Below, in pieces: positions 33,230 to 42,262 of a DNA stretch of 64,000 bases. A model generated the notes under the pieces. It did no database searches, was not told the DNA's origin, and saw only the letters and a program-made list of their open reading frames with translations. The stretch's first letter is position 1. Each line of letters starts with the position of its first letter. The position numbers and the translations under genes were made by a program. This stretch comes from Dendrosporobacter quercicolus (GTDB lineage Bacteria > Bacillota > Negativicutes > DSM-1736 > Dendrosporobacteraceae), in the NCBI RefSeq assembly GCF_900104455.1, contig NZ_FNHB01000013.1, positions 1-64,000 on the forward strand, given 5' to 3'.

Positions 33230-34377
33230 AGCTTGGCCTCCCTTTGTTCGCGATAAAACTCTTCCACTACGCCGGCGAATTGTCCCGCCTGCTCGGCACT
33301 AAGTTCCTGGCCGGTCATTTGCGAAAAAAATGCGCCGAACAGTTCCGCCTCAGTCAGCCGCCGGTGATCGCCGGACGGTTTTTGCAGCTTGCCGCCGGAC
33401 ATAACCGCCGGCCGCTCAATATGCAATATATTGGGATATATAGACTCCAGCCGTCCGCGGGCATCTAAAATCGGTTCCAAATCCTGTAACGTTACCATGA
33501 CATAATCGTCTTGGGGCCCGCCGGCCGGCGGCCCTTGCAGGATATCGTTAAAATAGCCTTCCAGGCAACGGACATCCCGGCGCGGCTTGAGACTGACCAT
33601 TTCCACACTTGCCGCGCCCTGCTCGTTGAGTTCCACGAGCTGAATCCCTTTGCTCTGCCCGGCCTCGGCAAAAGAATATTTCAGCAGCGAACCTGAATAG
33701 CGAATATTGTCTGCCCCGGCCTGCTGCGGCTGATGTAAATGCCCTAAAGCGGTATAATGAAACGGCTTAAACAGGGCCGCGCTTACCGCACTGCTCCCGC
33801 CGACCGATAAGGGCCGCTCGGACTCGCTTTCAGCGCCGCCGGCGATAAACGCATGGGCAATGGCAACCTTGCGGCCACGCTGGGGAATTTTAGCCAGCGT
33901 ATGATCAATCAGCGCCTTAAGCGCCTGTTCATGATCGGCAACGGCAATGTCCAGCCGTTCCCGGACCAGCGCCGGCTCGGCATAAGTCAAAGGCGCAAAA
34001 TAAACCGGGCCGGACTTATCATTTAACACAATTGGCTCTAACTGTCCGGGCAATGCCCCGACAACGTGCAGACCCTGCCGGGCCAGCAGTTTATTGCCAA
34101 AGCCCAGGCGTTCCGGGCTGTCATGATTCCCGGCAATCATCACCACCGGCGTCCGGTAGTCCAGCAGTATCTTTGATAGCACGTCGTCCAGCAGTTCCAC
34201 CGCCTCGGTCGGCGGAACCGCCCGGTCATAAATATCACCGGCAATGACGACGGCGTCAGGCTTAGCCTCACCTACAAAAGCCACAAACTGATCCAAAATA
34301 TAAGCCTGATCGTCAGTTAAATGCAAGCCATGAAAAATCCGGCCCAAATGCCAGTCTGACGTGTGAATAAACCGCAT
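33226..34377 (-). CDS. sbcD: SbcD, nuclease subunit of SbcCD
   Basis: 383 residues from the ATG at 34375-34377, which gives the family start MRFIHTSDWHLGR and has AGGAGG eight bases upstream; the frame extends seven codons further. Metallophosphatase motifs are complete: DWH, AGDIYDR, GNHDSPERL and GHLHQPQ. It is the Mre11-like endo/exonuclease partner of SbcC. First gene of the four-gene repair operon. Confidence 0.95.
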   Translation of the reverse strand: MRFIHTSDWHLGRIFHGLHLTDDQAYILDQFVAFVGEAKPDAVVIAGDIYDRAVPPTEAVELLDDVLSKILLDYRTPVVMIAGNHDSPERLGFGNKLLARQGLHVVGALPGQLEPIVLNDKSGPVYFAPLTYAEPALVRERLDIAVADHEQALKALIDHTLAKIPQRGRKVAIAHAFIAGGAESESERPLSVGGSSAVSAALFKPFHYTALGHLHQPQQAGADNIRYSGSLLKYSFAEAGQSKGIQLVELNEQGAASVEMVSLKPRRDVRCLEGYFNDILQGPPAGGPQDDYVMVTLQDLEPILDARGRLESIYPNILHIERPAVMSGGKLQKPSGDHRRLTEAELFGAFFSQMTGQELSAEQAGQFAGVVEEFYREQREAKL

Positions 34378-34568
34378 CTGTAATACCTCCTGCCGCATAC
34401 AGTCAATATCTGTTTTGTTCGTTATCGGGCCGCTAAAATCCTACATCTGCCGATTGAGAACCGCCGGCATTAGCCAACAAGAAATATTTACCGGAAAAAT
34501 TGCCATAACTTGTCTTAGTCGTTCAACGTAAAACGGGAAAAACTAAACGAACCAAGGAGGTGATTTTC

Positions 34569-34676
34569 ATGGCCAAAAACGCCAAAAAACAAACGAAACC
34601 GCAACAAAATTCCCCTGCTGCGGATACTGCCAAAAACAAGCCGGTAATGCCTTGTAAAAATTCACTGCCTACCTGA
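34569..34676 (+). CDS. 35-residue basic small protein
   Basis: A consensus ribosome site (AAGGAGGTGATTTTC) precedes an ATG and a 35-codon frame rich in Lys, Gln, Asn and Pro with one cysteine. The composition recalls minor spore proteins (SspO/SspP-like), but no family match is certain. It is divergent from sbcD. The quality of the Shine-Dalgarno is the main support. Confidence 0.5.
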   Translation: MAKNAKKQTKPQQNSPAADTAKNKPVMPCKNSLPT

Positions 34677-34757
34677 TGATCCGCCGGTCTCTGAACTCAG
34701 GACATTTGCTAAAGCCCCGGACTTCAGAAAACCTTTGCATTGGCGCACCATAATAAA

Positions 34758-34798
34758 GGGAGGTGTCTGTAAATGTTTAACATTTACAGACACCTCCC
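34758..34798. terminator. Terminator of the ger operon (bidirectional)
   Basis: An 18-bp perfect stem (GGGAGGTGTCTGTAAATG and complement) closes on TTTAA and is flanked by A- and T-runs. It lies between the plus-strand small gene and the last gene of the minus-strand ger operon. Confidence 0.85.
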
Positions 34799-34820
34799 TC
34801 CTTTTTCATTACAGCATGGA

Positions 34821-34985
34821 CTATGGATGGGTCAGCAGCCGGTACACCGGCAGAGCCAGGCCTATAAGGATAATCACATATACACTGACTCCGCCGGCTT
34901 TGTTGCCGTTATGAATCAGCCACCGGCTATACGTAAAAGCGTGAATGCCGGAGGCCAGAACAAGAAGCAGGATAACAGTATCCAT
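34821..34985 (-). CDS. Small two-helix membrane protein of the ger operon
   Basis: 54 residues with two hydrophobic helices (about 3-18 and 33-51) and a short polar loop (HNGNKAGG). The ATG has GGGAGGAG six bases upstream. It lies 20 bases after gerC and ends just before the operon terminator, so it is the fourth gene of the germinant-receptor operon. Small two-helix D subunits are known in some Bacillus ger operons (GerXD types) and modulate receptor function. The role here is inferred from that context. Confidence 0.7.
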   Translation of the reverse strand: MDTVILLLVLASGIHAFTYSRWLIHNGNKAGGVSVYVIILIGLALPVYRLLTHP

Positions 34986-35005
34986 TCTTTACTCCTCCCG
35001 CCGGT

Positions 35006-36259
35006 TCAGGTGATGGGGCTGGTTTTAGTTATAAACCCGCTCCGGCGAATCTTGGTAACAACCTTTACGGTAATATCGGCATTCCGGTACATTGCCGGCC
35101 AATCCACCCGGCTAAGCTCCTGATACCGGTTAAATTCGGGCCAGAGACGGCAGCTCAGTCCGGCTGCATCACTGCCCAGCGGCTGGGTAACATCAAGCAT
35201 CGCCCTGATGTTTTGCTGAATTGCGGTTGAAACCTGCCGCTCCAGCCGCTCACGGTAGTCGTCCCCTTCATAATACACGCCGCTGCTGATTGCCGTTATT
35301 TCCGCTTCAATAAAAATATCTATAAAAAATTTTGCCTGGCCGTCAACGATTGACGCTTCAATCTTCGGCTTACGTCCCTGCTCAATCTCCAAATTCACTA
35401 TTTTGCCAGGCGCCAGCGGGTCGGCCAGCGACAAAAAACCGCGGCCGAACTTGCCCTCCACCAAAGCCAGGCCTCTGGTTTGCTTGTTGTCCAGAACCCC
35501 TGTCATTTTATCGCCGGTAAAAATCGCCGTCCCCAGAAACTCGGTCGGATTGTCCGGGCTGGGACGCGGTATTTCCCCGGCTACATAGCCGCCGGTTTTG
35601 TCAATAGAGTGCTCCTCTTTAGCCGCTTCAGCGGGTTGACCTCTTTCCGAAAGACTGCCTACCAGCGTTAAGTATGGCGCACCGCCGCCATTTTTCAAGC
35701 GGCAGTAGTAATCATGAATATTGGTCGGCAGATAGCTGCTGCTTTCACCGGAAGACGCCATCATGGTCTCAATATAACGGTTGGGCGACACCTCAAGCTT
35801 TGGCTGATTCTTCTCGATAAATTCCCTGGCGGTGCCATTGTGAACCACCATTAAAAACATGCTGCCCCGGTATTCCCGGAACCGGGTTAATGGCGGCAGA
35901 TGAGCGTCTATCCCTTCCCGGGCTATTTTTTCCCCTACGATAATTCCTTTTACATGCGCCAGATGCAGTATTCTGGCAACCGTGCTGTTGGCCAAATCCC
36001 GGGCCTCGGCCAGCGTGACCGCTTTGACCGTCAGCACCTCGGACGCTTCAGTGATATCCTTGGGAGCGCTGCTGCTGCCGGCGCCAAAACTGCGCGGGAC
36101 GGCGAACTGCAAGGTATATTCAAGCTGTCCATCATGATTACGGTCAATGCCCATTAACAGAACATAAGCAATTTCATCCGTTTCCCTGGCTCCGTTGCAG
36201 CCCGCGGCGGCCAGACAAAGCACGCTCAACAGCACTGCCGCAATGATCCGCCGGCCCAT
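35006..36259 (-). CDS. gerC: Ger(x)C spore germination lipoprotein
   Basis: 417 residues. A signal peptide ends in a lipobox (LAAAGC, Cys21), so the mature protein is lipid-anchored on the outer face of the spore inner membrane. GerC-family segments include AYVLLMGIDRN after the lipobox, a central Asn/Pro-rich stretch, and the C-terminal ALLEKLS-like domain with ITAISSGVYYEGDDY. It forms the germinant receptor with GerA and GerB products of the two upstream genes. It starts 20 bases after gerB. Confidence 0.9.
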   Translation of the reverse strand: MGRRIIAAVLLSVLCLAAAGCNGARETDEIAYVLLMGIDRNHDGQLEYTLQFAVPRSFGAGSSSAPKDITEASEVLTVKAVTLAEARDLANSTVARILHLAHVKGIIVGEKIAREGIDAHLPPLTRFREYRGSMFLMVVHNGTAREFIEKNQPKLEVSPNRYIETMMASSGESSSYLPTNIHDYYCRLKNGGGAPYLTLVGSLSERGQPAEAAKEEHSIDKTGGYVAGEIPRPSPDNPTEFLGTAIFTGDKMTGVLDNKQTRGLALVEGKFGRGFLSLADPLAPGKIVNLEIEQGRKPKIEASIVDGQAKFFIDIFIEAEITAISSGVYYEGDDYRERLERQVSTAIQQNIRAMLDVTQPLGSDAAGLSCRLWPEFNRYQELSRVDWPAMYRNADITVKVVTKIRRSGFITKTSPIT

Positions 36260-36278
36260 GCAGCCACCTCCTTTCCCG

Positions 36279-37385
36279 TCAGCCGGATGCCAGCGCCGGT
36301 TTTTTTACAAACTTTCTATAACAGGCGGCCGCAAACAGCCAGCCGGGAATAAAGTATGCGCCGACATTATAATAGGTTTTTAACAGGCTGGCCTCCCATT
36401 CATTGGTTGTGACAATATCACCGGGAATCATTGCCAGCTCAATTAAAATAAGCAGAACAACCGGCACCAGCGGCGACAGCGTAGGCAGGTCCAGCAGTCT
36501 GGCGATCAGGTACAAGCCAATATAGACGCTGATTGCAATACTGATTATCCCGACGATGACCCACAATAAAATAAAAATGGCCTCAATCCGCTGTATATAC
36601 CGGCTAAGATACACCAGCCGGGCTGCCTCAAAAAACGGCAAAGTTTTTTCCTGGCCAAAAGCCACGCCAAACACCATCAAATAGACAACAAAGAACAACC
36701 CTTTAAGAATCAGGCTGCTGCCCAGGCCAAATATCGCACACAAATTCAGTGTCCGGAAATTTTGAAAGGCGGTTGCCAGTATGACCGGGACGAATGCGCC
36801 AAGATTAACGCCGGCTGTCAGCAAGCCGTATTGAACGATCCGGCCCAGTCCGTTCCCCTGCCAGGGAGTCAGATAATAAATATTGTACATCGGGCTGAGC
36901 AGCAGCAAAATGGCTGCCATACTGCCAATAATAAAAGGCAATAACAAATAAGAACTGCGGGCAATGGCCTCAATGCCTGAATAAACCAGCAAGCCGGCCG
37001 CCAGAGCATAGACAACAATAATAAAGCTGAACTCAGCGTTCGGTAAAGCGGTAAGCAAAGTATTTTCAGCGAATTGCCGCATTAAAAACGCCGCCTGACT
37101 AAAAAAAATGCTGCTGTAGACCAGCATGATCAGCCTGGCGCCCCATTTGCCGACCAGTTTAACCGCCATGCTGTACAGATCGCCGGAAACCCATTTATAA
37201 ACATAATGCAATAAAATCGCCGCCAGCAATATTGGTATGCCGGACACGAATGGACTAATCCAGGACAGGCCGGCTCCAACCTCAGTGGACTGAGCCGGCA
37301 GCGTCAGAAACACTTTAACGAAAGTGATGACAAAAATCAATCCGATTCCCTCGGCAATTCCCATTTTTCCGGTTTGATAACTCAA
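36279..37385 (-). CDS. gerB: Ger(x)B spore germination permease
   Basis: 368 residues from TTG 37383-37385, which overlaps the gerA stop as TTGA and has GGGGAGG seven bases upstream. About ten membrane helices of the APC-type GerB family, which is the likely germinant-binding subunit. Family-like features are the N-terminal KMGIAEGIGLIFVITF helix and the loop LSPMYNIYYLTPWQ. Longer starts in the frame run inside gerA and look spurious. Confidence 0.9.
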   Translation of the reverse strand: MSYQTGKMGIAEGIGLIFVITFVKVFLTLPAQSTEVGAGLSWISPFVSGIPILLAAILLHYVYKWVSGDLYSMAVKLVGKWGARLIMLVYSSIFFSQAAFLMRQFAENTLLTALPNAEFSFIIVVYALAAGLLVYSGIEAIARSSYLLLPFIIGSMAAILLLLSPMYNIYYLTPWQGNGLGRIVQYGLLTAGVNLGAFVPVILATAFQNFRTLNLCAIFGLGSSLILKGLFFVVYLMVFGVAFGQEKTLPFFEAARLVYLSRYIQRIEAIFILLWVIVGIISIAISVYIGLYLIARLLDLPTLSPLVPVVLLILIELAMIPGDIVTTNEWEASLLKTYYNVGAYFIPGWLFAAACYRKFVKKPALASG

Positions 37386-39268
37386 CGCTCGTCCTCCCCT
37401 CTCTCCGGCTGTTTGACTGTCCACTTGCGGCTAATATGCGGCTGCCGCCGGCGGTCCTGGGTGTTTAAGCCATCCGGACGTACTTCCTGCCTAAATACCG
37501 GACCGCGGACAACAACGTCCATACCGGCCATGGTCCTGGGCGCAACCGGGGTCATATACGGAACGCCGAACGATTTCATAGTGGTTAAAATAGCCGTAAT
37601 AATTAACAGCCCGATCGCGATGCCTACCAACCCCATGACCGCCGCCAGCGCAATAAAAACAAACCGCAGCAGCCGTCCCGCAGCGGCCAGCCGGTAATCA
37701 GGAATTGTAAAAGAGGCAAGACCGGTGATGGCAATGACCACTACGGTAATGGGACTGACGAGATTGGCCGATACCGCCGCCTGCCCCAAAATAATGGCGC
37801 CGACAATACCGATCGTAGAGCCAAGCAGGCCGGGAATCCGCAGACCGGCTTCCCGGATCAGCTCGAAGGAAAACTCCATCAGCAGCAGCTCGCCGACCGA
37901 AGGAAACGGCACGCGCTCCCTGGCGCCGGCAATAGCCAGAACCATTTCCGTCGGCAAAGCTTCGACATGAAAATAAATAATAGACAAGTAGGCCGCCGGC
38001 AATATCACCGCCAATAGCGTACCCATCAGCCGGAGCATCCTCATGACACTGCTGATAGGCGTCTTGAGACTGAAATCTTCCGCCGAATGGAAAAAAGTAA
38101 AAAAACTGACTGGCACCACATGAGCAAAAGGCGTACCGTTTAATAAAATCGCCACCCGGCCTTCAGCCAGGCTGGCCACTGTACGGTCCGGACGCTCGGT
38201 GGACAGCATTTGCGGCAGCGCGATATAAGGATGATCTTCAATAAATTGTTCCAAGACGCCCAAATCGGCAATATAATCACTGGAGACACCGTTTATACGG
38301 CGTTTTATCTCAGCAACCAGCTGCGGGTTAGCCAGCGACTTTAAATACATGATCGCGCACTTGGTTGGTATGCGGTCACCCACTTCAAAAATTTCAGTGA
38401 CTAAGTCATTGGTCGGCATCATTGTTCTAATCAGCCCGGTATTCACCCGCAAGGCCTCAGTATAGGCCACCTGCGCCCCCCTGACCGATTGCTCGATTTC
38501 CGGCTTGCCGACGCTGCGGTGCTCATAGCCCTTGGTTTCAAGCAAGGCGGCTTGGTTGACGCCCTCAATGAATAAAGCCGAATCCCCGCTGTTCAGACCG
38601 CTCATCACCTGGGCGAACGTATCTACCTCCTGCGCTTGATTGCTGGGGAGAAACCGGCTGATCAACTGTTGCAAAAGCTGCTCTCCCCGGAAATCATGCT
38701 TTGTTTTATCCAACAGCATCAAGGGCTGCAATATGGCCAGATTGATCAGCTCTTTGTCGATCAGACCATCCATGAACACCAGCATTGCTTTTACCGGCGC
38801 TTCACCGGGAATGACAAAATGACGGATAACAATGTCTTTGTTTATATTTACATAATATAATTTTTTCAATTGTATTTCGTTCTCTTCAATGCTGTAGCTC
38901 AACTGACGCTCAATTAAGTCGGCGTTATTGGCATCATAAGCCAGCAGCAGCGGTTCAAGCTCAGTTTGCTGCCGTTCCAGCTGTTTGAGCTCGGCTTCTA
39001 ACTGCCGGTGTTCAGTCTGGTTGTTGCGCCGCAGGGCCTGAATGACCGTTTCCATCACTTTAGTCAGCCTGCCGGCAAAACCAAGCAGTTTAGTCAGCTC
39101 CTGATGCGAAGCTCCCAGCCCGCTGTGCTCCGGCTTGGAAATGCCGTTATCCATAACGCTTTCTTTATACTCGCCCAGGACAAAGCGGCGGGCGGTGCTG
39201 GGCGGCTGATAGACCAAACAGTTTTTTATGTACCGGTATACTTTAAATACCAGGTTGTCCTGCAACAC
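37382..39268 (-). CDS. gerA: Ger(x)A spore germination protein
   Basis: 628 residues. A long soluble N-terminal domain, longer than in most GerA proteins, is followed by the conserved part (KQSIRGAQ-like VRGAQVAYTEALRVN, VAILLNGTPFAHVVPVSFF) and four to five membrane helices; the C-terminus is cytoplasmic and polar. GerA subunits form the ion channel that opens upon germination. The N-terminal 150 residues include a helical Gln/Glu-rich stretch. It starts with TTG at 39268 behind GGAGGTGGGCAG. First gene of the operon. Confidence 0.93.
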   Translation of the reverse strand: MLQDNLVFKVYRYIKNCLVYQPPSTARRFVLGEYKESVMDNGISKPEHSGLGASHQELTKLLGFAGRLTKVMETVIQALRRNNQTEHRQLEAELKQLERQQTELEPLLLAYDANNADLIERQLSYSIEENEIQLKKLYYVNINKDIVIRHFVIPGEAPVKAMLVFMDGLIDKELINLAILQPLMLLDKTKHDFRGEQLLQQLISRFLPSNQAQEVDTFAQVMSGLNSGDSALFIEGVNQAALLETKGYEHRSVGKPEIEQSVRGAQVAYTEALRVNTGLIRTMMPTNDLVTEIFEVGDRIPTKCAIMYLKSLANPQLVAEIKRRINGVSSDYIADLGVLEQFIEDHPYIALPQMLSTERPDRTVASLAEGRVAILLNGTPFAHVVPVSFFTFFHSAEDFSLKTPISSVMRMLRLMGTLLAVILPAAYLSIIYFHVEALPTEMVLAIAGARERVPFPSVGELLLMEFSFELIREAGLRIPGLLGSTIGIVGAIILGQAAVSANLVSPITVVVIAITGLASFTIPDYRLAAAGRLLRFVFIALAAVMGLVGIAIGLLIITAILTTMKSFGVPYMTPVAPRTMAGMDVVVRGPVFRQEVRPDGLNTQDRRRQPHISRKWTVKQPERGEDER

Positions 39269-39332
39269 TGCCCACCTCCACTCTGAATGGTAAATATAGC
39301 ATTTCCTGGTTTAGCTGAATTTACTCGCAATA

Positions 39333-39363
39333 AAATTGCCCTGGCAGTCCGCCAGGGCAATTT
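39333..39363. terminator. Hairpin between small gene and ger operon
   Basis: AAATTGCCCTGGC and its complement enclose AGTCC. It lies twelve bases after the stop of the 48-residue minus-strand gene (39375) and 65 bases before the gerA start. Confidence 0.75.
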
Positions 39364-39374
39364 CGAGGAGAATT

Positions 39375-39521
39375 TTAATCCATCATTTCTCTGAACATAT
39401 ACTGGGCCGCCTTATAAGCGGCTATGCCGGCCACCACTACAGTGGCTACCTTCTTTATATCGACATTTTCCCAGTCCATATCCATGCCCATGACAGAATA
39501 GTGTTTTTTTCTACGCCACAT
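39375..39521 (-). CDS. 48-residue small membrane-associated protein
   Basis: A strong ribosome site (GAGGAGGTGTTTAT) precedes this 48-codon frame. It starts MWRRKKHYSVMG, has acidic residues DMDWENVD, and one short hydrophobic helix VATVVVAGIAAY. A terminator follows. I recognise no family, but the signals make a real gene likely. Its position upstream of gerA may mean a role in sporulation. Confidence 0.6.
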   Translation of the reverse strand: MWRRKKHYSVMGMDMDWENVDIKKVATVVVAGIAAYKAAQYMFREMMD

Positions 39522-39593
39522 ATAAACACCTCCTCAATCATAATGTAACCAATGTCAGCATTTAAAAACCAATTTAAATTTTGGGAATAACAT

Positions 39594-40556
39594 TCAAAAC
39601 AGCAGCCTTGCCAGCGTGCGGCCACAGGCGCACGGCGCCCGGTTTAAGACCGCCTGACGCCCCGTCCGGTACCTTAGCACCGGCATTGCTTCCTTGCCCA
39701 GGCTGGTCAATACCAGTTCTCCCGTTTCCCCTTCGGCTTTTACCTCGCCGTTCAATGGATTGATAATTTCCGGATAGAAATAGTCTTCCTGGATATGCAG
39801 ACCGCAATTGGCCGGACAGCCACCGGCCACGCCAGGGCCGATCAGCTCGTTCACTGTATAAACATCAACTGCGGCGGCGTTAAAACAGCCGGCTATTTCA
39901 GCGCTCAGCTTATTGTCCGGCCGGCTCGAAATAATATAGACGGTAGAAACAGGCAAAGCCTGCAGGTCAATAGCCAAAGCCCGGGCCGCTTCCGCCAGAG
40001 CCAGCAAATATTCGGGTGCGGCCGCCAGGGCTGTCACCCCAAATTGCGCAAGCGTTGCAAGCTGTGTCTCCGGCGGCAGGAGTGCTGCCGGCAAAACCGT
40101 TGCCCCGGTTATTTCGGCCGCATAATGCAAGCCCAAGCCTTCCGGCTGCAAACCATAATCAGCGATGATCTGGATAACCCCGCCAGGATTTAAACCACCG
40201 GCCACCAGCGTCCTGGCCAGCATTTCCAGCCACTTGGCGATATCACCGCTGGTATAGGCAACAGCAACCGGCTGCGCCCCGCGACCGGTGATATGTATTC
40301 TCGCCACCGAGCTTAGCGGAAAAGTCAGCAAACCATAAGGATAGTGATTGACCAAATCACTGCGGGTAGTAAACGGCAGCTTTGCCAGGTCTGAAATTCC
40401 GGTAAAACAATCAGGCCCCAAAGCCAGCTCCGCCAGCTTTTCCTGATAGAAAGGACTTTTATCACACAGCCGCCTGATCAGCTTGTGAAGCTTAGCCGAT
40501 TGTAAGCTGGTCATTGCGCTTCTGTCCATTGTTTCAATCTCCCGATTGCACAGCAT
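39594..40556 (-). CDS. Phenylacetate-CoA ligase-like adenylation protein, C-terminally truncated
   Basis: About 320 residues from the ATG at 40554-40556, chosen because GGGGG lies nine bases upstream and the PaaK-like start (NREIETMDRSAMTSLQ) follows. PaaK-type ligases activate aryl acids as CoA esters via AMP. Present are KLPFTTRSDL, a YTSGDIAKW loop and GETGELVLTSLGKEAMPVLRYR-type segments (the last is the A8-like motif). The protein stops at CGRTLARLLF, just where the roughly 95-residue C-terminal lid domain should begin. The P-loop-like region lacks the usual SSGTTG. It may be a pseudogene or a binding-only derivative. Confidence 0.65.
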   Translation of the reverse strand: MLCNREIETMDRSAMTSLQSAKLHKLIRRLCDKSPFYQEKLAELALGPDCFTGISDLAKLPFTTRSDLVNHYPYGLLTFPLSSVARIHITGRGAQPVAVAYTSGDIAKWLEMLARTLVAGGLNPGGVIQIIADYGLQPEGLGLHYAAEITGATVLPAALLPPETQLATLAQFGVTALAAAPEYLLALAEAARALAIDLQALPVSTVYIISSRPDNKLSAEIAGCFNAAAVDVYTVNELIGPGVAGGCPANCGLHIQEDYFYPEIINPLNGEVKAEGETGELVLTSLGKEAMPVLRYRTGRQAVLNRAPCACGRTLARLLF

Positions 40557-40786
40557 GACGATTGGCCCCCTTTGCCCTGATGCTGGATAAATCAGTAACC
40601 GGCCAGCTGGTTCAGTACCGACCCAATTACCCGGGCGGACTTTCCTGCCCATTATCCGCTTTTTCTTGATTATCGCTGAAAGTATAGCAATCCGCCGCCG
40701 CATTTGTCAATCTATCGCCGAAAGTCACAAAGTTCTTGCTAATAAAATCCATCATTCGGGACAAACTAGTAGATAAGGAGGTGTCA

Positions 40787-41182
40787 ATGATGGACGGAAT
40801 CGTTTGCACAGAATGTCATTCTTATTTAACCACAGACTTGAGTAGTTGCCCAGGCTGCGGCACTGCCATCATCCTGTCGGGCGAAGCAAAAAATATTATT
40901 GACCAGCTGCAGCCCAACTGCTTAATTCACCGTTACGAAGGTTCAGATTTGCTCGAACCGGCCTTTATTATTAAAGAAGCGAAAAAAAACGTAAAAGTAG
41001 CCACAAAACTCAAAGATTATTCCAGGCCCATTGTTGTGGACAAAACCAAAGTCTATTCGTTCAATCAAAACGTGTTAAGCTCCATTCAGGCTTTGCGCAA
41101 TGAGCGTACCGCCACCATGCGGCGCTACGATCAGTTGATTGAAACACACTGGAAAAACTTAAAGCCTTATCATCAACCGTAA
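40787..41182 (+). CDS. Zinc-ribbon hypothetical protein
   Basis: About 131 residues with CTECHSYLTTDLSSCPGCG at the N-terminus, two CxxC pairs that probably bind zinc. The rest is mixed alpha/beta and ends in a basic helix. AAGGAGGTGTCA precedes tandem ATG codons at 40787 and 40790. Such proteins often sit next to transcription or spore genes but no function is known. It is convergent with the deacetylase gene, the two stops being separated by two bases. Confidence 0.65.
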   Translation: MMDGIVCTECHSYLTTDLSSCPGCGTAIILSGEAKNIIDQLQPNCLIHRYEGSDLLEPAFIIKEAKKNVKVATKLKDYSRPIVVDKTKVYSFNQNVLSSIQALRNERTATMRRYDQLIETHWKNLKPYHQP

Positions 41183-41184
41183 AA

Positions 41185-41886
41185 TTACTGCTTTGCCTCA
41201 TAGTAATTTAAAAGTTCACTAACCGTTACCAGGCGATAGCCTTCCGCCCGCAGATGGTCAATGAGCACACCGATGCTTTTCGTAGTGGTAATCGGGTATT
41301 GCCCGTCATGCAGTAAAACAATGCTCCCAGGCTTAATATTGGTCATCACATTGCGGACCAGCTGCTGCTCGCTGATTCCCTGCCAGTCCCGGCTGTCAAT
41401 TGACCATAAAATAGTAGTATACCCTTTTTGCCTGGCTTCAGTCACAATGGCATCATTATAGCCGCCGCCTGGCGGCCGCAGCAGTGTCGGTCTGGGGGCG
41501 ACAGCCATAATCAAATGCTCTGTTTTTTCAATTTCCTCCAACCGCTCAGACTGGCTCATTTTATTCAGAAATCGGTGACTGTAAGCATGATTGGCCAGCT
41601 CATGGCCCTCTGCGGCGGCTTGGGCCAAAAGGAAAAGATTTTTCTCAGCATTCTTGCCTAAAATAAATAACGTAACTTTCGCCTGCTTTTGCCGGAGAGT
41701 TGCCAAAAGCTCGGGCGTAGCCTGCTCATGCGGGCCGTCATCAATCGTCAGTGCTACTACCTTTTGGGTGGTCGGCACTCTTTTGATTACGCTAAGTTCT
41801 TCATTCAGCCAGCTTTGCTGCAGGCCAATGACCGCAGCTGCAAAAAAAACCGCTACACTCCAGAATACCCAGGAGAACGGTTTCAT
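41185..41886 (-). CDS. NodB-domain polysaccharide deacetylase
   Basis: 233 residues. An N-terminal membrane anchor or signal (about 5-25) precedes a NodB fold. Conserved motifs are TIDDGPH (Asp pair and metal), HAYSHRFL (metal histidines), RPPGGGYN and IVLLHDG. It would remove acetyl groups from peptidoglycan or another N-acetyl sugar polymer outside the membrane. PdaA/PdaB-type homologues act in spore cortex formation, but the sequence alone does not settle this. The ATG lies a few bases after a purine-rich GGAGGTC-type site. Confidence 0.85.
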   Translation of the reverse strand: MKPFSWVFWSVAVFFAAAVIGLQQSWLNEELSVIKRVPTTQKVVALTIDDGPHEQATPELLATLRQKQAKVTLFILGKNAEKNLFLLAQAAAEGHELANHAYSHRFLNKMSQSERLEEIEKTEHLIMAVAPRPTLLRPPGGGYNDAIVTEARQKGYTTILWSIDSRDWQGISEQQLVRNVMTNIKPGSIVLLHDGQYPITTTKSIGVLIDHLRAEGYRLVTVSELLNYYEAKQ

Positions 41887-42112
41887 CGCTATGACCTCCC
41901 ATCCGCTTTCCCTGACTTCATTTCTTAATTTTTCATAACCAATTCAGCCTATTACGTACTGTTTGCTGCGCCGCCGGAAATAGCCCTGTTACCGCCGCCT
42001 CCCTTGATTCTACGCCGGGCAAGAAAGAGATATACCTCAATAGATGCAAACAGAAAGCATCATTCTCCATTGCCGGCAATATAATTTCTATGTACTTAGC
42101 TGCGGTAAAGCC

Positions 42113-42211
42113 AGTACCGTGCGCCGCGAAGGCAGAAACCGTTGTTGACTTTTGCCGTTTTGACCAACGAAGCAAAGACGGAAAAGGACCGCATGCTAAG
42201 CCAAATATTTA
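42113..42211 (+). repeat. Central part of a dispersed repeat
   Basis: The stretch from AGTACCGTGCGCC to GCCAAATATTTA matches, in reverse complement, the centre of the 47421-47640 repeat at roughly four of five positions over about 95 bases. The frame AAKAETVV..DGKGPHAKPN is shared with that copy. The remainder of 41887-42262 has no supported gene. Confidence 0.6.
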
Positions 42212-42262
42212 CATGACGCGCGGTGCTTGTACGGAAAGACAATGGGCTGGAGGGGATGAACT

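Noticed and set aside
41933-42175. Minus-strand frame of 80 codons upstream of dacF
   Set aside because: It runs through the dispersed repeat and has no ribosome site at either possible start.
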